Positions 44,309 to 55,668 of a stretch of 64,000 nucleotides of DNA are shown in pieces. The position numbers were made by a program, and so were the translations under genes. Positions within the stretch are counted from its first letter, which is position 1, and the number at the start of each line of letters is the position of its first letter. Location of the stretch: positions 366,867-430,866 of the forward strand of contig NW_022985085.1 in the NCBI RefSeq assembly GCF_010015585.1, written 5' to 3'. Under the pieces are notes generated by a model. The model was given only the letters and a program-made list of their open reading frames with translations. It had not been told where the DNA came from and did not search any database. The stretch comes from Eremomyces bilateralis CBS 781.70. Its lineage: Eukaryota; Ascomycota; Dothideomycetes; Eremomycetales; Eremomycetaceae.

Positions 44309-45181
44309 TCATATTTTCCCTTTTCCGTATTGGTCAGCCAGGTAATGTAGGTTCGACACCTTTCCAGTGTTCGCTGTCACGTTCAACCCTAGCCACTCCC
44401 TCATCTGTGGACTGAGCGAAGACTGGACTTCCTGCGACAGGGCCGCAGTCCAATTGACCTGTTGCCGAAGGAACGGCGCCGTATAATATCCGAACAGTAA
44501 TGCTCGATCTGGAAATTCGTTAGCACGGGCGACCAATGCGTATATTCTTGACAGACCAGCATCAACTGTGATATTAGCCCCTGAAGTATGCCAAACTCTT
44601 CCCTCCATGACGATGATGGAACCAGCCTTTGCTTCAAATGGCCGAAGCAGCTGGTCCGCATTGTCAGGCACGTCGGATCGGTTCATCCACTTGTGGCTGC
44701 CGGGGATGAACAGGGTGGCGCCGTTCTCGAAGTAGACATCATTCAAACACCAGACGACGTTCAATGCCCACGGCTCCTTCCACGGATCCGGCACGACGAG
44801 ACTTTGGTCCGAGTGAAGCCCCATGCTCTTACTCCCAGGCCGCGCGATATTCGCCGTGAAGTTGCTGATCAAGTAGTTCTCCCCCAATACCGATTTTACC
44901 ATTTCCACAGCGGTGGGATGCGCGATCAATTCGCGGAACAAGGCGTCCCGTTCCAAGAGATAGAAGACTCGGACGTTGCTGGCATTCGGATCGAGTTTCG
45001 GCATGAAGGTGTCCACGCCTTGCCGCTCGCTTTCCTTTGCAGCTTTCCATAACTTATCTAATGCGTCTTTCGTCCTGTCAGGATCCAAAACGTTTGGGAT
45101 AGTACACCATCCCTCCTCTTTCAGTTTCGTCTTCGCGGCGTCGACCACTGATGAATTGATGGACTCAGAGGTAGCTGTCAT
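44309..45181 (-). CDS. Phytanoyl-CoA dioxygenase (PhyH) family protein
   Basis: This Fe(II)/2-oxoglutarate-dependent oxygenase of the PhyH family has 290 residues and no intron. The ATG at 45181 (MTATSES) is chosen; the open frame extends further upstream without added family sequence. The facial iron ligands are visible: His and Asp in GLHSDQS and the distal His in VWHTSGA. IPNVLDPDRTKDAL at the N-terminus and NGATLFIPGSHKW in the core are family blocks. No clear peroxisomal signal is present (it ends GKGKI). Fungal members range from fatty-acid alpha-oxidation to secondary-metabolite hydroxylation, so the substrate is open. It is on the same strand as the alpha/beta hydrolase, 256 bases away. 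Confidence 0.87.
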   Translation of the reverse strand: MTATSESINSSVVDAAKTKLKEEGWCTIPNVLDPDRTKDALDKLWKAAKESERQGVDTFMPKLDPNASNVRVFYLLERDALFRELIAHPTAVEMVKSVLGENYLISNFTANIARPGSKSMGLHSDQSLVVPDPWKEPWALNVVWCLNDVYFENGATLFIPGSHKWMNRSDVPDNADQLLRPFEAKAGSIIVMEGRVWHTSGANITVDAGLSRIYALVARANEFPDRALLFGYYTAPFLRQQVNWTAALSQEVQSSLSPQMREWLGLNVTANTGKVSNLHYLADQYGKGKI

Positions 45182-45437
45182 ATTCGGACACGATAGGATT
45201 AAACAAACATATCGCGTATATTTTGTCGCCAACGTGAGCCGCTGTACATACATATATTCGGATCCCCATGTACGATGATCGATCTAAAACCCCATGTGGG
45301 ACTGCGGGGCCCCGCGGGGTTGTTGCCGAGGGCCCACTGCAGCCGAATGGGTCCATCCTGAATCCTGATAATATTGACATGAATATGCAAGTCCAGGCAG
45401 TCTCAGTGATTGGATGCCTGTAGGAAGATACCTGTTG

Positions 45438-46702
45438 TTATATTTTCGAGATTTCCTTCATCCAATCGGGGTTAAGCTCAGAGCTCCAAAACGTGTCCGC
45501 GCCCCTTTCCGCTTCATATTCTTGCTTCCACAACGGAGTCTCGTGCTCTAGCCACTGTGAAATTGCCTTCCCCAGTTCCCTAGGCTTTTCAAGAGGAACA
45601 GTATGGCCGGCACCATCGATTACTTCTTGTGTAACCCTCCTGGGGGCTGAATGCGCGTAAACACCCTTGTCTGTGCCCAGAGTTTTGTGAGCAAATTCGG
45701 CATACTTCGGGATTTTGTAGATGTCGGAGTTCGCGGCCCAGATGACATGGATAGAAGGCACAAGCTCTTTCATCCGCTTTTGGAGCGCAGCTAGTTCATA
45801 GAGGTGGAATCCCGGAATGACCAATTCTGCTCCGAATGAGTTGCGGTCGGTTGAGACGCCCGCAAACTCTTTCACACTGTTCGCCGGCACGGGTCTGAAC
45901 ATAGATCCAACTTCTTGTGCCTTCGGAGTGACTAATGTCACATAGGTTTTGCCGTCCGGACTGGTGACTTCTCTTAGATCATGTTCCATGACCAGTTCGA
46001 AGACTTCAGGGTCAAAAGCAGCATAATAAGGGCTTTTAAGGAAGGCTTTCCGCGCCTCGTCCTTGCTGGCCCAACGGTCCCTTCTTCTCGCCATAAGGAT
46101 AGCTCGATGGTATTTAAGAGGCCGCGGCGAATAGCCGGTTGCGTAGACCGGATCCACACACACAATCCCGGAGAAGAGTCGAGGATGCATCAGACTCGCC
46201 ATCATAAGAACAGAGGAGCCAACAGAATGTGCCACACCAACAATGGGCGCCGGCATCTTCTCATGGAAGTAGTTGACGATCTGAAGGACATCCCTAGCAT
46301 CATCATTCCAATGAGGAATATCACCAATTACATCCTCATTCAGCAGATACGATTTTCCATGCCTGCCGACGTTAGATATGACCATTAGGCAACACAAGGC
46401 AGAAACTGCACTCACCAGGCAATATCATAGGACCATATTGCCCGGATATGGTTTGAATTCCTGAAGATAGAGGTAAACAATGGCTCGTAGGATTCCTTCG
46501 TGAATCCGACACCGTGATGGAATAAGATGGTAATCGGTTCGGTGGAGCCATCCGGTGCAATGTTCGGGGCGTATTCATTTACGGACAGTCGAAGAGAACG
46601 ACGATGTTTTCTCTCGTCTCGTACACCTCGCTCGAAGCCTCGTATGTGAGATGCTGGTATGACATGCTGGTGGCAGGTCCAGACGCCATTACTTTTGTCC
46701 AT
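45438..46702 (-). CDS. Alpha/beta hydrolase with SKI C-terminus, likely peroxisomal
   Basis: Two exons join in frame to about 400 residues. The ATG at 46702 (MDKSNGVW) is used because the longer open frame at 46738 begins with TTG. Exon 1 ends WSYDIA and exon 2 continues WHGKSYLLNEDVIGDIPHWNDD. The nucleophile elbow is VGVAHSVGSSV and the catalytic His is in DGAGHTVPLEKP. The C-terminus ISKI is a variant type 1 peroxisomal signal. HVIPASHIR and LSVNEYAPN near the N-terminus match a group of fungal hydrolases that includes the peroxisomal lipase Lpx1 and hydrolases of fungal secondary metabolism. An esterase or thioesterase acting on a peroxisomal lipid is the best guess; the substrate is unknown. 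Confidence 0.82.
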
Positions 46703-47524
46703 GGTCGACGGCTGGATGAGACGTACGCTGGGTCCCAACGTTTTCGCGTCCCTGATCGACGATGACCCGACCCGAGGGGGTCAGAACGGTTTCCAAAATC
46801 CCCGCAGCCTAGAAGCAACCCCACTCTGTCAACGACGCGGAATCGGTAAGTCGCAGTCGTATGGTATCATAAAGTATATCGTTCTCGTGCATCGTAACAA
46901 CGAATTCGGAAAGGTCGTGGCGCAGACCGGGCATCCGAGGCTGTCAAAGTCGGGTCAAACTCCTGCCGGTTCTTCGGGGTTAGGAGCAACATGTAGACGG
47001 AGATAACGCTAGCACAACCTAAAGGAGTACCGTAAGGAATGGCAAGTGAATCCAAATCCCACAAACCTCCAACCTCCGACCTCCGGCGTCTTTGTAGGTT
47101 AAGATGACCAATGGTAAGATGGATGGCCAGTGCTTTGGCTGCAGTTGATCGGTATATATCTGGATGGTGAACGGATTTAACGATGGATTTAAAGAACGAC
47201 TCGTTAAGGCGGTAAGTCTCGAGGAGTGATTTAATCTGACACAACCCGTGCAGTAGCGCATTCAAAGATAAGAAAGAAATTAAAAGACAGAAGATAAAGA
47301 CTTACATTTCAACGAAGTTTGTCATCTTGTCGAGAAACAATTTGTTCCAGAAACACGGTCCCCCACCATTAAGATCCTGGAGCTAATTATGAGACTGTGA
47401 GCTTGACTGCTTGAGTGACATCAAATATTAACTGAACAGCGCGGTCTTCCTTCCAATATCAGCTGCGATATCAACTTACTTTTTGCGTCGTCATCCCCTC
47501 CATTCCTGCTTCTCCCATCGCGCA
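46703..47524. other. Intergenic, divergent promoters
   Basis: This gap lies between the alpha/beta hydrolase (minus) and the dienelactone hydrolase (plus) and should hold both promoters. A minus-strand open frame at 46867-47265 begins with an ATG and has some helical character in its first 55 residues, but no family is recognised and no splice extends it, so it is not called. Confidence 0.4.
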
Positions 47525-48402
47525 ATGGCGTGTCCGGCTTGCGTGTCCGGCACATTGCATGAAGGGACTCCGTCCGGCAAGGAGGAAACGCTGTACGGCC
47601 TACCCACCTACGTCGCCACGCCTCCATCCGGCACCCCTCCCAAGGGCACCATCGTGATCATCCCCGACGCGTTCGGCTGGACGTTCAACAACAACCGCAT
47701 CCTTGCCGACAGCTACGCGCAGAAAGGCCACTTCCGTGTGCTGCTCCCGGACTTCATGAACGGCTACGTCCTAAGTCCCGGCCTCCTGAAGAACGCGGAC
47801 TACATCTTGGCGGAGCATAAGAGCTTTGGGACGCATACCTTTTGGAAGGTCGTGTACGCCGTGCAGGCCGTGGCCATCTTCTTGCCGTGGGCGTTCGCCA
47901 CGAAGCCGGCGAAGACGTATCCCGGCGTCGTGAAGTTCATGAAGGCGCTCCGGGCGGAAGACGAGGACCATTCGGTCGGCGTCGCGGGATTCTGCTGGGG
48001 CGGGAAGCACACTTTTCTCCTGGCGCGCGATACGGAGAAGACGGCCGGGGGGAAGAGCCTGCTCACGGCGGCATTCACCGCGCATCCGAGCTACATTGCG
48101 TTTCCGGCGGACGTGGAAGCGATCAAACTGCCGTTGAGCGTGGCATGTGCGGAGAAAGACAATCAGATATCGAAAGACAATATCCTGGTCCTCGAGGAGG
48201 CGTTGAGGCAAAACCCGGCGGGGGGTGAAGTAAAGGTATATGAGGGAGCTACTCATGGTACGGAACTCTCATTGCCATGAGGTACGAAATGCTGATATTC
48301 ATAGGTTTCGCTGTGCGAGCCAATCCCCACGTTCCTAAGGAGAACGAGCAAGGGATTGAAGCGGAGGACCAGGCTATTTCTTGGTTTACACGATGGTTGT
48401 GA
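47525..48402 (+). CDS. Dienelactone hydrolase family protein
   Basis: This alpha/beta hydrolase of the dienelactone hydrolase family has about 275 residues in two exons. The ATG at 47525 (MACPACVSGTLHEG) is the usual start for fungal members. The catalytic Cys is in GFCWGGKH, the Asp in AEKDNQIS, and the His in GATHGF, which is formed across the intron (donor at about 48259, acceptor ATTCATAG). The final exon ends AISWFTRWL. These proteins hydrolyse dienelactones or related esters in bacteria; the fungal substrates are mostly unknown. G+C content of exon 1 is noticeably higher than in neighbouring genes. Confidence 0.88.
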
Positions 48403-48713
48403 TGACGGCCGGTGCTGTTCGTATTGGAGGCGTTAGGTTCGGTTTCAAAACAGTGTGGGGTTTAGGATATCAAGGGATGCGCCACAGTCACGCAGGATTA
48501 TTTGCTAGCTCGTATCGAATTGAACCCCAGATTGCATTATTTTGGAATGGTATCTGAAAGGTGGGCTAGTCGCTAAGACTGTTGAGGGATCAAGCTACGA
48601 AATGGTCATGGAGATGCGCGCCTGAGGTGAGCCGCGATGCTCGCGAAGCAGGCAATTGAACCGCCAACCTACTGGTCTGCGTACAGGGCGGTGCGGCTAG
48701 GCATCATCGAACA
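48403..48713. other. Convergent 3' flanks
   Basis: This short gap between the dienelactone hydrolase and PCF11 genes, which point at each other, should hold both 3' ends. I see no gene in it. Confidence 0.45.
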
Positions 48714-50704
48714 TCATTCAGCACCAGCATGCCACTTTCGTTTCCCAAGGATAGGATCAGGCGTGCTTCTGGCAGTATTCGAGGCAGCTATATTACTTCC
48801 CCCGGCCCTCCCCCCGGCACCGCCAGCGCCCATTCCCGACGCTTTGCTCAACTCCGCGTAGCAGCTTGCGTGATAGATCCGCCCGCCAATGTGCATCGCG
48901 TCAAACCATACCGGTTGCTGCGTCTCTTCGTGCCATTGAGCATCGAACTTCTCTTGACAGATGGGACAGTGGGCGTTGGCCAGTGATGCATCTGTAGGGA
49001 CTGGGACGTATTGGTCTTTGGGGTCGGGCTTCTTGGCTTTGGAGGAGCCGCTTCCTTTGTCGGATGATGTATCGTCAGATTCTCGATAGTCGATCCATTC
49101 CTATTTGACGTCAGCATGTACTTCGGTTCAGCAAAGGGAGACGCGGACTCACCCTCTCGTCAATATACCAGCTTCGGCTAATGACGCTCTTAGAGGTGTC
49201 GGCGATGCGCATATTCGTCTTGAAGTGCCAGTCGAGATGCCTGGTCTTCCGCTTCTTGCCTTCTTCGGTGGCGGGAAACCGACGTGCGCATTCGCGGCAT
49301 TGATCCGGCCTGGCAGAGTAGAGCAACCGGATGAGATTCGGGCGTGATCTAGGCGGGTTAGATGAGTTCGGATGAAGTTGACGGTACACTCACATCTTCA
49401 ATGACACCGGGTCCAATTTGACATCATTAAGGGGTGCAGTTTGGAGCTGCGGTTGGGCGCTGGGCTCCGGAGTTGCGCGGCCGCCCCCAAGAAGACCAGC
49501 AGCTCGGAGTGAAGCGAGCAGGTCATTGGCTGGTTGTGGTGGAGGGCGCGCCTGGGAAGGGGCGGAGGCAGGAGTGGGATTGAATTGTCGCAATAGTTGA
49601 GAAAGATCCATGGTCGGAGGCTGTGAGGGCTGTGGTGTTGCTCGCTGGGAACTGGCTGCTGCCGGAGGTGGAAAGGGAAAAGGTAGAGCAACCGGCGGCG
49701 CAGACTGCGTTGGAGCAGGGGCAGGGGCAAAATGTGTTGGGACAGATGGTGTCGATGTCCGTGGGAGAAGGGCGCCCGATATCCGTTGAATCTCGCCTTC
49801 AACCTGCCGGATTTGATCAGGGGCGAGACTCCCCGACTCGAGGACTTTCTGGAGGCTCAGGAGAGTGGTGAGAAGTGATCTTGCGCGTTCATCGGCTGGT
49901 CTTTGGGACACTTCCATGGTGGCGGATAGAATGATCTGCTTCAGTGTATCTTTGATGCGGCCGATATCAGGCGGCGGCGCAGTCGACGGAGGCAGATACG
50001 GCTGCCGAGACGCTGATGGGATGCCCTGATGCGCAGGAGAGAGGTAACGTGGGACGGGCGATCTAGGCGGCTCGGTGGTTTTTTGTGGAGGTATGGGATA
50101 GCCATAAGGTCCTTGAGGGTTCGGAGTCGGAGACTCTCTGTATTGCGGCTGTTGGGGTGGTCTGGCAGGAAGCTGACCGTACGGCTGCCTCTGATTACGG
50201 GCTTGCTGCTGCTGATGTTGGATGGTGACGGTACGGAACTTGATCAACGCGTTCTCAATTTCGCGAGTGACCTCGGCGGAAAAGACCGGTCTGGTATCCA
50301 AGGACTCAGGAACCGGCAGCTTCCACGTCTTGAGTAATCCTTCCATGGCTTTTCTGGTTCCAGGATCAACGAGGGTATAGGCTTCCATAAATGTCCTGAA
50401 GAGGTTCCGGCCCAAGTATACGGTGTATGGGGTTCCGACATTCTTCACGATCGAGTCGAGGACATACAAAGCTGGTAATTTCCATTCGGGTCGAGTCTTG
50501 GACGGTTAGTTGTAGCACCATGAGCATCAGGAGGCCACTTACCAATCGGATATGGTTTTCCAGTTCTCTTGAGATAGCTTGCGCATGTTCGGTGTTCTCC
50601 TTGGCGATTACGGTCAAGTTGCTGATTTCTGGTCTGCTGTTGATCTTCAGATCTTGCAAGGCATCTCTAAAGTCAGCAGCGACCTCCGCTGAATGTGATG
50701 CCAT
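48714..50704 (-). CDS. PCF11: mRNA 3'-end processing factor Pcf11
   Basis: Pcf11 is a subunit of cleavage factor IA that binds the RNA polymerase II C-terminal domain and joins 3'-end cleavage to termination. Four exons join in frame. The N-terminus MASHSAEVAADFRDAL starts a CTD-interacting domain, which continues after the first intron as LPALYVLDSIVKNVGTPY. The middle is Pro/Gln-rich (QHQQQQARNQRQPYGQLP). Two zinc fingers close the protein: CRECARRF...HLDWHF and CPICQEKF with His/Cys ligands in GRIYHASCY. A short Gly/Ala-rich tail ends at 48714. Domain order matches yeast Pcf11; the length of about 600 residues is normal for filamentous fungi. Confidence 0.9.
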
Positions 50705-51744
50705 GAGGAATCAGGATTTATTTGGTTTGCTCAGGATTCAAGTTGTATCTAAGGAGTCACGGCCAGCGGAAGAGGTTCTTCTCGTTGAGATGTGGCAAGT
50801 GATTGTGCAACTGCAGCTGCGTATTGCGAAGGAAATGAGAATGCTGAGACCACCAGACAATCCCCCAAATGCCACAAGTGACAGCCTTCAATACAGCTCA
50901 ATCGTTCAGGTGCCGCTAACTAAGACCTCCGAAGGCTCTGATCACTGGATCGCCTCGAGCCGACGATGTCTGCTCAAAGCAACTCCTCAATAGCCCGTTG
51001 AATTCCTCCCACCAATTCTCAACCTTCCATACTCTATAGAAGGTTAGATATGACAGACCGTCATATGAGGGACTATCCCGTGCCGTGTGAAGGCGAGAAG
51101 CAGGCAGGTATAGCCAAAGCTCAATGGCACGGGGACGTGAATCCTGAAGTGTGCGTTGTCTGCTCCAAGTGACTGGGTATGTGCATCAACGTGAAGAAAC
51201 TTCCAGACCTGACTTATATGGGGCACGAAGTTCTGATCGAGTATGAAGGATGAAATGTATTTGGCGAAAGAGTGAATAGAATTAGATAGACAAGTTTGAA
51301 GTTGAATCACGATGAGGACTCTGAAGAGTTGTCGTCGGAGTTTGTGTGGAGACGCGGAATGGAAGGAGTGGCGCCGCCCGGCCGCCGGAGGTGATCTGTG
51401 CACAAACCATTCAAGGTGAGTGAAGGTGACTGGTGATTGGTGAACTGGTGAAATGGTGAATGGTGAAGGGTGAATTGGTGAATTGGTGATTAGGTGAGCC
51501 GTGAAGTCACATGCTATACCACATATCACGTGCAGTGCTTGTGACCTCCTTGGCTCCTTCCTTTGAGTCTTGAAGTCATGCCATCATATGCCATCACCTA
51601 TTCCTTAGTAGCTCCCTTTCCAGCAAACATCACAGGTATTTACCCTTATCTTTCCAATTTCCTCCTTTTACCGCCATCTAAATCGTCTTTCAGAATCGAT
51701 CAACGATTCCAGCTTTCAAATCGCCGTCGAAACAGCACACAACC
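50705..51744. other. Intergenic with minisatellite
   Basis: This gap between PCF11 (minus) and the I9 inhibitor gene (plus) should carry both promoters. Open frames at its left end read back through the PCF11 promoter and are not called. Its main feature is the GGTGA minisatellite at 51415-51505. A C/T-rich stretch just upstream of 51745 fits a transcription start region for the inhibitor gene. Confidence 0.45.
51415..51505 (+). repeat. GGTGA minisatellite
   Basis: Eleven copies of GGTGA occur within about 90 bases, spaced by two or three variable bases so that the repeat is roughly 7-8 bases long (forms such as TGGTGAAT and TTGGTGAA). It lies about 240 bases upstream of the proteinase inhibitor start. 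It could be neutral slippage or a promoter element; nothing in the sequence decides. Confidence 0.85.
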
Positions 51745-52091
51745 ATGAAGTTTCCCCTCTTTTCCTTGCTCCTTGTCCTCCTCGCGGCGTTCGCTTTAGC
51801 CACCGCCCCTCAGAAGTCTGTCGTTATCAGCTATCCTGAGAGCACGCCGGACCATGTATTGCAGCAAGCCAAGGATGCAATCCAGGCAGCGGTAAGTACA
51901 AATTCCGAGCCACACGGATATTTCTAACGATGGATCAGGGAGGTATCATCACACACGAGTACAACCTCATTAAAGGATTCGCCGCCAGAGTACCAGTGAA
52001 GGTCCTCGAGTCCATCCAAACATGGGGCGCCGAGTACAATGCGCTGATCGAAGAAGACCAAGTGGTCTACACCAACGAAGAGGTCAATTAG
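51745..52091 (+). CDS. Small proteinase inhibitor I9 with signal peptide
   Basis: This protein of about 97 residues is made of an inhibitor I9/subtilisin-propeptide domain alone. Two exons join at GCG|GTAAGT ... GATCAG|GGAGG. MKFPLFSLLLVLLAAFALATA is a signal peptide. The domain reads KSVVISYPESTPDHVLQQAKDAI, then GGIITHEYNLIKGFAARVP, and ends DQVVYTNEEVN, the pattern of the yeast proteinase B inhibitor Pbi2 and subtilisin propeptides. Yeast Pbi2 has no signal peptide, so this version probably enters the secretory path and acts on secreted or vacuolar serine proteases. No protease gene is nearby. Confidence 0.85.
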
Positions 52092-52899
52092 CTTCCGTTG
52101 TGCATGAACGACATAACCGGGAATTGCCGCACGACAGCGGGGTGCATCATGAGAACATGGCTAGGGGTTTTTATTGGTTATGAAGGGGATTGATTCGGGA
52201 AGACTCGTCTTTGACTTGTATCAGTCAAAGAGGTGTACATCAGGCGTTGGGTAACACGGGCCAGGGACGCTTGGTGTTGCTGGACTGGCGTATTTCCGGG
52301 ACAAATTAAACCATTCGTATACTGCGGAGGCGGGGATTTTACTACGCTTCAAGCATTCATCTACCAGACCGAGTTCCAAGCAGAGTTATCTTCATGATTC
52401 TTGACTTGAATCCAACAGTTCGGCCCTACGTCATCGCCGTGGGGTCCTTTACTCCCTTCTCGTATTCTCTCAGTGTAGGGAGCGCACGACAGTGACCAAG
52501 AACTGAATCTGAAAGAAATAAGAACAATGAGGTTCAAAGAATTCTTAAAATCGAAGACCGAGTATTGTTGAGATGAGAGAAACAATGGATCATTGTCAAA
52601 CAGTCTCATACAAATTAGCCAATCACGACAACACTAGTTCCAGGTTCAAGCACCATCGACGTGATAACCTCCAGATTCCAACAACACGACACACTATACG
52701 CAAGTCAAAGAGAGACCTATTGAACGATGGGTATTGATGCGACATTGTTCTCTTTGTTCCCCGACTCCAACATACTTAAATAAATGTCGTCCCGTTATCG
52801 TTTCGCGCTTGCGAGACAATTAACTAGAACCTAATCGCTCCATAATCTACCGAGGAGTTTCATGCCTGGTGCATACGCGACTCCAAGGACACATCCACC
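52092..52899. other. Intergenic, upstream of HookA
   Basis: No gene is supported in this 800-base gap. It holds the 3' flank of the inhibitor gene and the promoter of the HookA gene. A minus-strand open frame at 52361-52609 has no recognisable product. Confidence 0.45.
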
Positions 52900-55668
52900 A
52901 TGACGAGCGAACGGTCTGACCTGTTTGAGCTTGGGCAATCGCTACTCCAATGGGTAGGGAATCGCTTCCGAAGGATCTCAAAATCGCTAACCGACGCATC
53001 TCGCAGATCAAGACATTCGAAACCCCTGAACCCGTCCGGTCCTACGATGACCTTCAGACCGGACATCTCATATGGCACGTCCTGCGCGATGTCGACCCGA
53101 ACTACTTCCGAGGCGACCTTCCCGAGACCGATCTCACCGCTCGCGATAACTGGATTGCCCGATGGCAGAACCTCAAGCACGTCGACCGAGCGGTGACTAC
53201 ATATATCCGGGAGGAGTGCAAACAACTCCAGACCCTCAGCCACAAGATGACGCCCGACCTAAAGGCAATCGCTGCCGAGGCGTCACCGGGAGAGACTATC
53301 AAATTGCTCAAAGCCGTGTTCGTTGCGGCCCTCTTCTCGGAGATGTCGAACGAACGGATGGTTGGAATCATTGGCGAGCTCGGCCCTCGAGCGGGCAATC
53401 TGTTCATGAGCATGATCAATGACATGCAGGAGCTCGATCAGAGGCTGGCAGAATACGGGGTCGAGGCTGAGGAGATCGCGGATCCAACCGAGCCGAGTTC
53501 CGATCCGGTGGTCGCACGGGATCCCGAACTTGAGAAAGAAGAAAACCTGATCCAGGCTTATGCTGAGAACCGCAGCCTTCAAGAGCGCATTGATACACTT
53601 AACAAAGAGGTCGCCACGCTATATACGACGAAGGAGGACCTGCAACATGAGCTCGACACTGTCCAGGACCGCCTGGCGAACCAGAACAAGGCGTCGACTA
53701 GTGAAGCAATCGAGGTTCTTCGGATTCAGAACGAGAAAGACCGCGAATATATTGCCGACCTCGAGAATCAGCTATCCACAACCCAAGATCAACTTCAGCG
53801 CGATCAGCGCGAGCTGGAGCAACTCAAGGCCGACGCTGTCTCGAAGTACGATCTCCGGGATCAACTGCAGCTTATCCAAGCCGAACGCGACGAGCTGTCT
53901 CGGAGAGACAAAGCCAACGAGAACCTGAAGAAGAAAATACAGACCCTCAAAGAAGACGCGAGGGATGCCGAGTTCCTGCGCAACGACTTCCGGGAAGCAA
54001 CCGAAAAGATCAAGGAGCTGGAGAAGATCCGCGAGGCATGTGCACGACTGCAGAAGTCGAACGCCGAGCAGTTCGAGACAATTTCCAACGGCGAACGCGA
54101 GATCTTCGCGCAAAAGACCGCCCGCAAGCATCTGGAGCACGAACTCACCACCATCTCTCAGCGCTACGAGCAGATCCTGGAGTTCAAGAATCGTAACGAG
54201 GAGAGGATAAAAGAGCTTCAGGATCAAGTCCTCGACCTGGAGGCCCGCTCCGGTGGGACGGGCTTGGCCGACGAGCTCGACGACGCTGCCACAACGACCA
54301 CCGGAGACCCCGAGCCGACGCAATCCCACAAGCTTCAGGCTTCGGTGGCATCGTTCGGATCCCCCGAGTTGGAGGTCCTCCGCACACAACTTGAGACCCT
54401 CCGAAAGCGGAACGACGAGCTCGAGGAGCAGTATCTGACCCTGTTCCAGGAGAACCTGGGCCTCAAGAGCGTCCTCGACAACTCTACGGACGAGAAGAAC
54501 GAGGACACCTCGTACTATCTCCGACAGAAACATCTCCTTGACTCCACCACTGACGAGCTCAAGGAGATCAAAGCCAAGCTCGTCGAATCACTAACCGAAG
54601 TCGCCCAGCTGAAGGAGGGTGCGTCCAACGATGCCGAAGGCGCCGCCACCGAAGCCGCCGAAGCCCAGCAAACCCTCATCGGCAAATTACAAGCCGAGCT
54701 CGAGCAAGAGCGCAGCCTCCTCAAGCACGCCCTCAACCGCAAGGATGCCCTCGCCACCGAATCCGAATCCGAACACCTCCTCCACTCCATCCAGCTCGCC
54801 CGCACCCAACTCCTCGACCTCACCACCGGGCCCCCCACCGAGCTCGACCAGCGCATTGACCAGAAAGCCGACGAGCTCGGCCACCAGATACATTCCTACG
54901 CCATGAACTCCTGGCTGGACCGCGAGGTAAGACGCGACATTTTCTCTTCTATCAACGCCACCATCTACGGGAACCTCAACCACATCGCCGAGAAAGACGC
55001 CCGCCTTCTTCTCCCCCCCGCCGCCTGCGGAGCTCCGAGCGGCTGCGGGCGATGCGGAAGGAGTGCCAGTCGCCTGGCACGAAGCACAAGTCGGACTGGT
55101 CGTGGTTCTCGTGGACGAGCGGGCCCGCGACGGCGGACTGCATCACGCAGACGTAGCCGTCGTCGGTCTACCGTCTCGACTCGCCAAACAGCACGTTTTC
55201 TCTTATCTGCACGTTCCAGCGCTAACTGTTCTTTACAGAAACTCGCGACGCGCGACGCGGAAGTCGAAACGCTCCGGACGGAGCTCGTGGCCGCGCGGAA
55301 TAGCACACCGGCCGACGGTGACGTACGTATCTTTTCGTTTGTAATACTAAATTGTTCCATACTCACAAGATGTTTTTATAGCCTGTGACACGACAAGAGC
55401 TTGAATATCTACGACGTGAAAATACCCTCCTCACCACCGCGTGGTACGACCTGGCAAGCCGCATGCAGAGCAACACGTTGATGCTGCAGCGGCGGAGCGA
55501 GGCACCGAAGAGTTGGTTGGGGAGGCAGCGGGTGTCCGTTAGTGGTGCGAGTACGGTACGTTTGTCCCTTTTCATCTTCCTCGCTTTTCATAGAAAGCAA
55601 TTTCTGTTGCTTGCGTTCATTCCTATTCTGATTCTTGGGTGCTGACTGTTGATTTGAAGCGGAGGTGA
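52900..55668 (+). CDS. hookA: HookA-like dynein adaptor (Hook family)
   Basis: Hook proteins link cytoplasmic dynein to early endosomes in filamentous fungi. The start is the ATG at 52900: MTSERSDLFELGQSLLQW is spliced (GTAGGG donor, CTCGCAG acceptor) to IKTFETPEPVRSYDDLQTGHL, the Hook N-terminal domain. A long coiled coil follows from about residue 190 to 640. After SYAMNSWLDRE (about 54927) the reading frame becomes unclear until KLATRDAEVETL at 55239, although one frame stays open throughout. The C-terminus PVTRQELEYLRRENTLLTTAWYDL...EAPKSWLGRQR is the cargo-binding end. Splices at about 55323 and 55558 complete it, with a TGA at 55666. Function is confident; the exact sequence of the 100 residues near 55000-55230 is not. 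Confidence 0.84.

Noticed and set aside
46579-46824. Second minus-strand frame over exon 1 of the SKI-ending hydrolase (MASGPATSMSYQHL)
   Set aside because: It ends in a stop at DCP and does not reach the conserved core. The overlapping frame with HVIPASHIR continues into the family sequence.
46867-47265. Minus-strand frame MNALLHGLCQIKSLLE
   Set aside because: The first part looks helical but the rest is low in coding character, and no related family or exon structure could be found.
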